Shown one piece after another: positions 6,822-13,187 of a stretch of 15,438 bases of DNA (the stretch's first letter is position 1; every line of letters starts with the position of its first letter). This DNA is from JAWKUK01 sp041398605 (GTDB lineage Bacteria; Planctomycetota; UBA1135; GCA-002686595): assembly GCA_041398605.1 (NCBI GenBank), contig JAWKUK010000039.1, forward strand, positions 1 to 15,438, given 5' to 3'. The position numbers and the translations under genes were made by a program. The notes below the pieces were generated by a model. It had not been told where the DNA came from. It saw only the letters and a list, made by a program, of their open reading frames with translations, and made no database searches.

Positions 6822-9800
6822 TCAGGGGTTCAAGTCGAGCAGGTCGACGCTCCCCGTCGCCTGGTCGACGACGAGCAGGATCGCGCGCCCGCCCGGCGCG
6901 TCCGCCGCGGGGACAAAGCCGAGGTCCACCGGATCCGCGCCGAGCGCCGTAGGCAAGAAGCCCGCGAAGCGCGGCGTGCGCGGCGACGAGAGGTCGTAGG
7001 CAGCGAGGCTGCCGCTGCCCGCGCAGCCGACGACGAGGTACCGCCCGCCCGCGACCTCGGCGAGCGCGAGGCTCTGCGGCGCGAGGCCGGCGTCGGGCGC
7101 AGCCTGCTCGAGGCGCGCGACGCGGTTCGCTTGCCGCGCGAGCACGCGCCGCTCCAAACGGTCACCTGAGTCCCACGCCAGCGTTCCGTCGGCGCGCGCG
7201 AGGAAGACGCTGCGCCCGCCGAACGCGAGCAGCCGCTCGTACAGGTTGTCGCCGTTCGGATCGCCGTCGACCCGGCTGATGCGCAGCGGCCCCAGCCGGT
7301 CGGCGCGCGCCAAGACGCCTGCGTCGGGGAACGCCAGGGTGTCGAGCGTGATACTGCTGACGCGGGTCGTCTCGTTGTAGCTGGGGCTCCCGGTGGTGAC
7401 GCGCGCGCTACCGCCGTCGGCGCCCGCGAGGAGCACCTCGCCGGCGGCATCGAAGGCGATGAGGTCGAGCGCCTGCCGCAGGCCTTGCACCGGGTAGTTC
7501 GCGCCGCTCGCGCCCTCGTCCTGGTCACTGGCGTCGAGCTGGCGGCCGCGCGCGCCGAAGAGCGCGAGGGAGACCGGCACGCCGCTCTGCGCGCCGCTAA
7601 AGGTCCCGGACGCCGTCTGAAGGAGCGCGCCCTCGAGCCCGTATCCGTCCGCGCGAACGAGCAACGGAAACTCACGGTCTCCGCCGCGCGCCGCGAATGC
7701 GCTAGCGCGTACACCGACCTCGCCGAGGTCGAGCGCCAAGGACTTCGAGAGCGGCACGACGGCCGCTGCAAGGCTGGCGAGGTGCGCGGGCTGGGTCGTC
7801 TCGAGCGCGGCGCTGACCGACGCGTAGCTCCCCCCGAGCAAGCTCAGGTTCGTCGCCGTCGCTAGGTCCGCGCGATACAGCGCGCACAGCGCGCCCGTCG
7901 GGTCCTCTTCGAGCACGACAAGGCGCCCGTCGGCGTCCATGTCGAGGTCGCGCACGACGTTGCCAGCGCGCTCGAGGACATAGACAAACTCCGCCGTGAC
8001 CGCGCCCGACAAACGCTCGACGCCGACCACGCGCACGATGCGCGAGCCGCGCGACGCCGCGTCGTCCGCAGTGTCGGGGTTGTCGAGCGGTCGCCCGAGG
8101 ATCGCGTACACCGTCGCGCCGTCGGGGCTCGTCGCGAGCCCTTCGAAGCCGCCGCCCAGCGCGCGCTGGCTGTACACGGCGGGGAGCCGCTCGGTGCCGA
8201 CAAACACACCGGACGCATTGGCGCCGATGGGCACGAAGCGCGCCTGGAACGCGCCGCTCGAGGACAAGCGCAAGAGCGAGGGGCGGTACTGATCCGCGAT
8301 CCAGACCTCGGCGCCCAGCCGCAGCGCGTCGCCGACGTGCACGCCGAACGGATCGAGCGCCAACGGCACGCCGTTGAGGTCGACGGCGTCCTCGTCGTGG
8401 TTGGCGCGCCCTGGCGCGCTCGCGCGCAGGTTGGGACGCGCGGTGAGCTCGGCGCCGCTGCCCGCGCGCAGGGGCGTCTCGGACAAGACCTCGATCTCGC
8501 CGGTCACTGCCGAGACCGCGACACGTACGAGCCGCGGCCCGCGCGGCGCGAGCGCGAACGGGCGCTCGAGCTCGGGATCGCCGTCGGTGTTTTGCGCCGG
8601 CAGCACCGGCCCGCGCGCCGTGACGAGCTCGACGATCGCGTCGTCGCCGTTTGCGGACGGCGTGACCGATACGACGCCTTCGAAGTCGAGGTCGAAGACC
8701 TCTTGTCCCGCTGCGGTCGTCGCCGTGGGTCGCCCGTCGGTGAACGCGACAGCGCGCAAGCCTGCGAGCGAGCTCACGTCGCCGCCTGCGCCCGACCAAT
8801 CGGCGAGCGGCAAGCCGACGACGTCGCGGGTCAAGAGCCCCGCGACATCGATCCGCGCGAGCGCATTGTTCGCGGGCAACGCGACGTGGATGCTCAGGCC
8901 GTCCGGCGAGAACGTCACGGCGCGCGGCTCGAGGTCGCGCGCGACCCCGAACTGACGGCGGGGCAGGCGCACGCCGTCGACGAGCAGCTCCGCTTCGAGC
9001 GCGTCGAAGCCCGCGAACGTGAACGTACGGACGTCGGCGGCAGGATCGATCATGGTGGGACCGAGCGCCGGGACGTGGACCCACGTGACCGTGCCTTGCG
9101 GATCAGCCGACGAGCCGCCGACGAGGTCGCCGGCGCACGCGACCGCGATCTGGCGCCCGTCGTCGGTGATGTCGGCGTCGATGGGTCCTGCGCCGCACGA
9201 CCACGACGAGAGCTCCGCTAGCGTCAGCGGATCGTAGAAGACCACGCGGCCCGGGATCTGGCGCGAGGTCGACTCGTGAATGACCGCGAGGACGCCGTCC
9301 TCGGCGACGACGTCGACGGGGGGGCCGGGCGTGAAGCCCGGCTTGACCTGCGGCTCGAGCAGGAACCCTGCGAGCGATGGGCTGTCGGGGTTCGACACGT
9401 CGAACGCCAGCACCGTGCGCGCGACGCCGTCGAGCACGAAGAGGCGCTGTGTCGAGGCGTCGTGGTCGGCGCGCACCGCGCGTCCCGCGCCGCCGCCGTT
9501 GACGAGGATCCGCCGCCGCAGCGCGCCGGCGAGGTCGTTGCCCGCGGCTTCGACCCTGACTGTCACGAGGTCGCGGGCGCGCTCGACGCCGCCTTCGCGC
9601 ACGGTCAGCTCGAAGACGAGCGGCGCGGGGTCCTCAGGCGCGATGAGCCGCAGGGTGGGCGCCGTCGTCGGGCCGAGGAGCTGCGCTTTGGGTCCCGAGA
9701 GCTGGCGCCACTGCGCGACGCCGCCGCTCACAGTGCCGAACAGCGTGACCGGCGCATAAGGCGGCACGACGAGGTCCGTCCCGGCCGAGGCGCTGAAGCT

Positions 9801-9914
9801 GGCGCTCGCCCCGCCGCCGCCGCCGCAGCCAGACGTGACGCTGGCGACGAGGCCGACCACCGCGAGGAACGCGTGACGAGGGGGCAATCGAAGGTGTCGC
9901 GCGCGCTGCGCCAT
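6822..9914 (-). CDS. choice-of-anchor I lipoprotein with inserted esterase-like phytase domain
   Basis: This is a 1030-residue predicted lipoprotein. The signal segment ends VTSGC with Cys30 as the likely lipidated residue, followed by five glycines. Residues of about 40-122 form an Ig/PKD-like domain (WRQLSGP start, ELTVREGG). A choice-of-anchor I propeller begins at about 136 (TQRLFVLDG; FDVSNPDSPSLAGF; later DLEPRAVTFSPDG near 325). It is interrupted at about 519-740 by an esterase-like-phytase (PF13449-type) segment: YRPSLLRLSSSGAF near 542, GFEGLATSPDGATVYAIL near 587 and DADGRLVVLEEDP near 655. The anchor-I fold resumes with QLDASDQD (about 791), LDTLAFPDAG, DGDPNGDNLYERLLAFGGRS and DSGDRLERR, and closes with LGFVPAADAPGGRAILLVV. 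The anchor-I segment usually reading NEGDARDYDGF is missing or degenerate here, replaced by LLAGADGGSARV. The substrate and any enzymatic activity are unknown. A good AGGA element supports the start. Location is inferred as periplasmic or outer membrane. Confidence 0.8.
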   Translation of the reverse strand: MAQRARHLRLPPRHAFLAVVGLVASVTSGCGGGGGASASFSASAGTDLVVPPYAPVTLFGTVSGGVAQWRQLSGPKAQLLGPTTAPTLRLIAPEDPAPLVFELTVREGGVERARDLVTVRVEAAGNDLAGALRRRILVNGGGAGRAVRADHDASTQRLFVLDGVARTVLAFDVSNPDSPSLAGFLLEPQVKPGFTPGPPVDVVAEDGVLAVIHESTSRQIPGRVVFYDPLTLAELSSWSCGAGPIDADITDDGRQIAVACAGDLVGGSSADPQGTVTWVHVPALGPTMIDPAADVRTFTFAGFDALEAELLVDGVRLPRRQFGVARDLEPRAVTFSPDGLSIHVALPANNALARIDVAGLLTRDVVGLPLADWSGAGGDVSSLAGLRAVAFTDGRPTATTAAGQEVFDLDFEGVVSVTPSANGDDAIVELVTARGPVLPAQNTDGDPELERPFALAPRGPRLVRVAVSAVTGEIEVLSETPLRAGSGAELTARPNLRASAPGRANHDEDAVDLNGVPLALDPFGVHVGDALRLGAEVWIADQYRPSLLRLSSSGAFQARFVPIGANASGVFVGTERLPAVYSQRALGGGFEGLATSPDGATVYAILGRPLDNPDTADDAASRGSRIVRVVGVERLSGAVTAEFVYVLERAGNVVRDLDMDADGRLVVLEEDPTGALCALYRADLATATNLSLLGGSYASVSAALETTQPAHLASLAAAVVPLSKSLALDLGEVGVRASAFAARGGDREFPLLVRADGYGLEGALLQTASGTFSGAQSGVPVSLALFGARGRQLDASDQDEGASGANYPVQGLRQALDLIAFDAAGEVLLAGADGGSARVTTGSPSYNETTRVSSITLDTLAFPDAGVLARADRLGPLRISRVDGDPNGDNLYERLLAFGGRSVFLARADGTLAWDSGDRLERRVLARQANRVARLEQAAPDAGLAPQSLALAEVAGGRYLVVGCAGSGSLAAYDLSSPRTPRFAGFLPTALGADPVDLGFVPAADAPGGRAILLVVDQATGSVDLLDLNP

Positions 9915-9920
9915 GTTCGT

Positions 9921-9924
9921 TCCT
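9921..9924 (-). promoter_or_regulatory. ribosome binding site of the anchor-I lipoprotein gene
   Basis: The minus strand reads CCAGGAACGAAC directly before the ATG at 9914, giving an AGGA core with six bases of spacing. This is the clearest Shine-Dalgarno element in the window and supports the chosen start of the lipoprotein. Confidence 0.6.
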
Positions 9925-10019
9925 GGGATCGAATGCGACGGCCGGGGCGCCGTCGCGCAGGAAAGGTACCCGGCCCAGCGCGCTGAGGGATCCGCGAGTC
10001 TTCACTCACGAGCCGGAAT

Positions 10020-10034
10020 GGGCCCGTCGGGCCC
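10020..10034. other. GGGCCC dyad in the divergent intergenic region
   Basis: GGGCCC (10020-10025), GTC, GGGCCC (10029-10034) forms a 6-bp hairpin or a pair of identical palindromes in the 200-bp region between the divergent lipoprotein and PLP-enzyme genes. A CAGCGCGCTG palindrome lies nearby at 9977-9986. Either could be a shared operator, but GC palindromes of this size arise readily by chance at this composition. Confidence 0.2.
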
Positions 10035-10046
10035 GCCGCTCTGTCG

Positions 10047-10075
10047 TTGACCTCCGCGACGCTGGGCCCCAAAGT
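10047..10075 (+). promoter_or_regulatory. possible sigma-70-like promoter for the PLP enzyme
   Basis: TTGACC (10047-10052), five of six matches to the -35 consensus, is followed after 17 bases by CAAAGT (10070-10075), a poor -10 element. It lies about 40 bases before the only usable ATG of the downstream gene. The -35 and spacing are suggestive and the -10 is weak. Confidence 0.22.
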
Positions 10076-10114
10076 GCGCGGCAGGCGCCGCGTCCGCAGG
10101 CCGCGCCCCGCGGC

Positions 10115-11362
10115 ATGCACCATCCCCATACACCGGCCCAGGAGAGCGCACAGGTCAGCGCGCGCGTCGCTCAAGGTGCGGCTGGCTCGTCGACGCCCGT
10201 TGCGCGGCCCCTCGCTGCGCGGCCCCTCGCTGCGTGGCCCCTCGCTGCGTGGCCGCTCGCTGCGTGGCCCCTCGACGCTGCGACCGTCGCGGCCCTGCCG
10301 AGCCCGAGCCTCGTCATCTGGATGCAGCATGTGCGCGAGAACGTCGACCGCGTGCTGCGCCTCGCCCAGGGACGCTGGCGGCCCCATATCAAGACCGTAA
10401 AGATCCCAGAGGTCCTCGCCGTCCTGATCGCGCGCGGCGTACGGACGTTCAAGTGCGCGACGCCGCTCGAGGCCCAGGTGATGGCGGCGCTGCTCGAGGA
10501 CCTCGCGCCGGGCGAGGGCGACCTGCTCGTCGCGTTCCCCCACGTCGGGCCGAACCTGCGCCGCCTCGGGGAGCTCGCGCGCGCCCTGCCGGGCGTGCGC
10601 TGGTCGATCGCCTCGGAGGACCCCGAGCACGCCGCGAGCGTCCCGCGCGAGCTGGGCGTGTTCATCGACGTGAACTCCGGCATGGATCGCACGGGCGCGC
10701 CGCTCGGCGACGAGGCGCGCATCCGAGCGACCGCGAAGGCCGCTGGGGCGCGCTTGCGCGGCCTGCACGCCTACGACGGCCACCACCTCGCAGCGGACCC
10801 TGCGACGCGCGCCGCCGCCGTGCGCGATTCGAATGGGCGCATCCGGGGCCTCGTCGATCACTTGCGCGCGGACGGATTCGCCATCGACGAAGTGGTCACG
10901 GCCGGCACCCCCGCGTTCCCCGCGGCGCTCGCCGACGAGGGCTGGCTCGGGCGACCCGAGCACCACCGAGTCTCGCCGGGGACCGTGGTGCTGAGCGACC
11001 TGCGCTGCGACGCGCAGGTGCCCGAGCTCGGCCTCGTCCCTGCCGCGCTCGTGCTGGGACGAGTGGTCAGCCGCCCTACGGCGAGCCGCGTCACCTGCGA
11101 TGTGGGCTCGAAGGCGCTCTCCGCAGACGTCGACGTCGTGGGGCGCCCGCTCGGCTGGCCCGGGCTGCATCCGCAGCGACCGAGCGAGGAGCACCTGCCC
11201 CTCGAGGTCGCAGCCGACAGCGCGCGACCGGCGCTCGGGGAGGCGCTCTGGTTCGTGCCCGGGCACGTGTGCCCGACGGTGAACCTGTACGACGAGGCGC
11301 TGCTCGTCGAAGAGGACGGGTCCGTGAGCCGCGCCCGCGTCGCGGCGCGCGGGCACGACTGA
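10115..11362 (+). CDS. PLP enzyme of the D-threonine aldolase / D-serine dehydratase family
   Basis: This is a fold-type III (alanine-racemase-like) PLP enzyme acting on D-beta-hydroxy-amino acids. The 415-residue product has the family start SPSLVIWMQHVRENV (63-77), the PLP lysine in RPHIKTVK (Lys93), barrel strands such as FIDVNSGMDRTG, the CDVGSKALSADV segment (328-339) and the metal-site motif PGHVCPTVNLYDE. His384 and Cys386 give the H-x-C pair of zinc-dependent D-serine dehydratases; classical D-threonine aldolases have H-x-D. D-serine dehydratase or a D-threonine-aldolase-like activity are both possible. The oddity is the N-terminus: residues 1-60 precede the conserved core, 30-54 being coded by five tandem 15-bp repeats. 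The ATG at 10115 has no ribosome binding site but is the only ATG, GTG or TTG in frame before the core. The next ATG (10322) would delete the first core strand. It converges with the YihY gene. Confidence 0.85.
   Translation: MHHPHTPAQESAQVSARVAQGAAGSSTPVARPLAARPLAAWPLAAWPLAAWPLDAATVAALPSPSLVIWMQHVRENVDRVLRLAQGRWRPHIKTVKIPEVLAVLIARGVRTFKCATPLEAQVMAALLEDLAPGEGDLLVAFPHVGPNLRRLGELARALPGVRWSIASEDPEHAASVPRELGVFIDVNSGMDRTGAPLGDEARIRATAKAAGARLRGLHAYDGHHLAADPATRAAAVRDSNGRIRGLVDHLRADGFAIDEVVTAGTPAFPAALADEGWLGRPEHHRVSPGTVVLSDLRCDAQVPELGLVPAALVLGRVVSRPTASRVTCDVGSKALSADVDVVGRPLGWPGLHPQRPSEEHLPLEVAADSARPALGEALWFVPGHVCPTVNLYDEALLVEEDGSVSRARVAARGHD
10202..10276 (+). repeat. five tandem 15-bp repeats inside the PLP-enzyme gene
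   Basis: Five in-frame copies of a 15-base unit (consensus GCGTGGCCCCTCGCT) run without gaps: 10202-10216, 10217-10231, 10232-10246, 10247-10261 and 10262-10276. Units 1 and 2 are identical (CGG in place of TGG), unit 4 has one base change and unit 5 ends GAC. They encode A-R/W-P-L-A five times. The near-identity at DNA level, with no synonymous drift, points to recent slippage or duplication rather than an old protein repeat. Confidence 0.95.
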
Positions 11363-11364
11363 GC

Positions 11365-11386
11365 GAGGCGCGCGAGCCGCGCCCTC
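11365..11386. terminator. hairpin filling the gap between convergent genes
   Basis: GGCGCG (11367-11372) and CGCGCC (11378-11383) pair around a 5-base loop. With one bulged base the stem extends by GA/TC to 11365-11386. It occupies almost the entire 22-bp space between the stop codons of the PLP enzyme (ends 11362) and the YihY-family gene (ends 11385), the right place for a bidirectional terminator. No T-tract flanks it on either side. Confidence 0.4.
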
Positions 11387-13022
11387 AGTCGGCGGACCGC
11401 GCGAGCTCTGCGAGGGTCTTGTTCGCGCCCGCGGCGCGCCGCTCGACGTCGTAGGCGTGCACGGCGCGATCGAGGGCGTCGTCGAGCGCGTTCTCCGCGC
11501 GCAGGTCGCTCGGGCCCATGACACCATCGAGCGCGTCGTAGACATCCTGCACGCGCGCTCGGTTCGGGTCGCGCGTCAGCACGAGGTACCCCTCGTCGCC
11601 GTTGGGCTCGGTCACCGCCAGGAGGCCGCCTGCACGCAGCGCGCTGACGACCTCGTCGAGCGTGCGGTCGGGAACGCCGAGCTCCTCAGCGTACTCATCG
11701 ACGGGCCGTCGCGCGCCGCCGTCCAGGAAGGCTCGCGCGAGCCGCACCGCGAGGCGCAGCGCCACGACACGCTTCAAGCTCGGGTCGTAGTCGCGGGCGC
11801 GCACGACCTGGCGGTGTGAAGCCTCGTTCTGGTGGGCGGCCGCGACCTCCGCGCCGAGCAGCACGGTCACCCACGACGCGTACACCCAAAACAGGAAGAT
11901 CGGCAACGCTGCGAACGTCGAGTAGATCGCGTTGTAGTTCGCGACGCCGAGCTGCAGCTTGAGGTGCGCCATCTGGAAGAGCTGCCAGAGCGTCCCGCCG
12001 ACGATGCCTCCGAGCAGCGCGGACGTGATGCGAACGCGCGTGTTCGGCATGAAGACGTACGCAAACGCAAAACCGAGCGCGACGACAGGCAGTACGACGA
12101 GGAACGACAGCCCGCTGCTGCTCACGTCGATGCCGAGCCAGCTCAGGACTTTGGCGCCCTTGCCGACGTTCGCGAGGCCCGTCGCGCTGACGAGGAACAG
12201 CGGCACGAGCACGATCGTCGAGAGGTAGTCCGAGAGCTTGCGCGCGATGGTGCGCGAGCGGCGCACGCCCCAGATGTCGTTGAATGAGCGCTCGATCGAG
12301 CCCAAGAGCGACAGCACGGTCCACACGACGATCGCGAGGCCGAGGGCGCCGAGGCTCGCGACATTGGTCTCCTGGACGAAGTGCAAGACCGTGTCGATCG
12401 CTTCGCGGACCTCGGCGCCGCCCGGGCTCTTCGGCTCGGGCGCCGCTGGATCTGGCTCGGTGGGCCTGACCGCCGTGGATCCAACCTCCGTGGATCCAGC
12501 ATCAGCGGGGGCTGACCCAGCCGGCGCGACCGCGCCGGTCGCTGCTCGGTCGACCGCGCCGCCGTCCCCTCCGTCCTGGTCGATGGCCGGTGCGGACGCG
12601 CCCGCCTCCAACGCCGCTGCGCCGCGCGTGACCTCGTCCCCCTCCGCGTCCGCGCTTTGGTCCCCGACCTGACCCTCGGCGGCCGAGCTCGTACCGAAGG
12701 TGCGGTCGAGCAACGGGTCGATCGTCCCGGTGCGCAGCGTCTCGTACGCGCCGAGCCCCTTCGCGACCGAGAACGCAAACGCCAACATGGGCACGAGGGA
12801 CAGCACCGTGATGTACGTCAGCGCCGATGCGCGCCACGTGCAGCGGTCCTTCACGAAGTTCGAGGCCGCGAGGAACGAGACCCGGGCGACCTTGTAGCAC
12901 CACCGGTTGAACGTCGGCAGCGTCGTGAGCTCGCGCGCCCACACGTCCCGCGAGAAGAAGTGGCCAACGGCGAGCGCGCGGCTCCCGAGCGAACCGGGCG
13001 GGTGGCGGCGTGAGGAGGACAT
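11385..13022 (-). CDS. YihY/BrkB-family inner-membrane protein with acidic insert
   Basis: This 545-residue protein belongs to the YihY/UPF0761 (BrkB, formerly called ribonuclease BN) family, polytopic inner-membrane proteins of unsettled function. The family start WRASALTYITVLSLVPMLAFAFSVAKG spans residues 63-89. The later helices follow at about 221-240, 266-285, 304-324, 333-352 and 369-392, with the conserved FNDIWGVRR (247-255) and NAIYSTFAALPIFLFWVYASW (364-384). Two additions are notable. Residues of about 111-205 form a Gly/Ala/Asp/Glu/Pro low-complexity, probably disordered segment between helices 1 and 2, where typical members have a short loop. Residues of about 405-545 form a soluble tail, with a likely winged-helix-like part (DEYAEELGVPDRTLDEVVSALRAGGLL) seen in some long members. 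The ATG at 13020-13022 is the only start upstream of helix 1; its ribosome binding site is weak. Confidence 0.9.
   Translation of the reverse strand: MSSSRRHPPGSLGSRALAVGHFFSRDVWARELTTLPTFNRWCYKVARVSFLAASNFVKDRCTWRASALTYITVLSLVPMLAFAFSVAKGLGAYETLRTGTIDPLLDRTFGTSSAAEGQVGDQSADAEGDEVTRGAAALEAGASAPAIDQDGGDGGAVDRAATGAVAPAGSAPADAGSTEVGSTAVRPTEPDPAAPEPKSPGGAEVREAIDTVLHFVQETNVASLGALGLAIVVWTVLSLLGSIERSFNDIWGVRRSRTIARKLSDYLSTIVLVPLFLVSATGLANVGKGAKVLSWLGIDVSSSGLSFLVVLPVVALGFAFAYVFMPNTRVRITSALLGGIVGGTLWQLFQMAHLKLQLGVANYNAIYSTFAALPIFLFWVYASWVTVLLGAEVAAAHQNEASHRQVVRARDYDPSLKRVVALRLAVRLARAFLDGGARRPVDEYAEELGVPDRTLDEVVSALRAGGLLAVTEPNGDEGYLVLTRDPNRARVQDVYDALDGVMGPSDLRAENALDDALDRAVHAYDVERRAAGANKTLAELARSAD
12473..12498 (-). 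repeat. 15-bp-period direct repeat in the YihY insert
   Basis: CCGTGGATCCA occurs at 12473-12483 and again at 12488-12498, exactly 15 bases apart and in frame. On the coding strand they specify consecutive GSTEV and GSTAV units inside the low-complexity insert. A degenerate relative (GCTGGATCTG) lies nearby at about 12445-12454. The insert may have grown by short tandem duplication. Confidence 0.7.
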
Positions 13023-13095
13023 GGGGGCAACACCCTACTCGGACGGAGGCGGCCTGGGCATGAGCGCGGGCCCGAGGATCCCGCGGAGCGGTGGA

Positions 13096-13130
13096 GGGGC
13101 GCCCCAGGAGACAGCGACGGCGGGCCCGCC
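13096..13130. other. two GC palindromes in the YihY/cytochrome divergent region
   Basis: GGGGCGCCCC (13096-13105) and GGCGGGCCCGCC (13119-13130) are both perfect palindromes. They sit in the 165-bp region (13023-13187) between the divergent YihY and cytochrome-like genes, which must hold both promoters. No convincing -35/-10 elements are visible. The palindromes could be operators, but composition alone makes them only mildly surprising. Confidence 0.2.
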
Positions 13131-13187
13131 TGACCCTCGCCGCGTCGGTTTCGAGCTGCGACGGTCCTCCGCACCGGACGCGGTACG

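Noticed and set aside
10202..10276. CRISPR array
   Set aside because: The units are 15 bp, contiguous and in frame with no spacers, and no cas gene is present.
9728..11545. 605-residue minus-strand open frame spanning the PLP enzyme and the intergenic region
   Set aside because: It has no recognisable domain and includes a repetitive segment that is just the antisense of the 15-bp repeats. The plus strand has the PLP lysine and H-x-C metal motifs.
12408..12692. Mobile or foreign insertion in the YihY gene
   Set aside because: No inverted terminal repeats, target duplication, transposase or composition break; the segment is in frame and composed of low-complexity codons.
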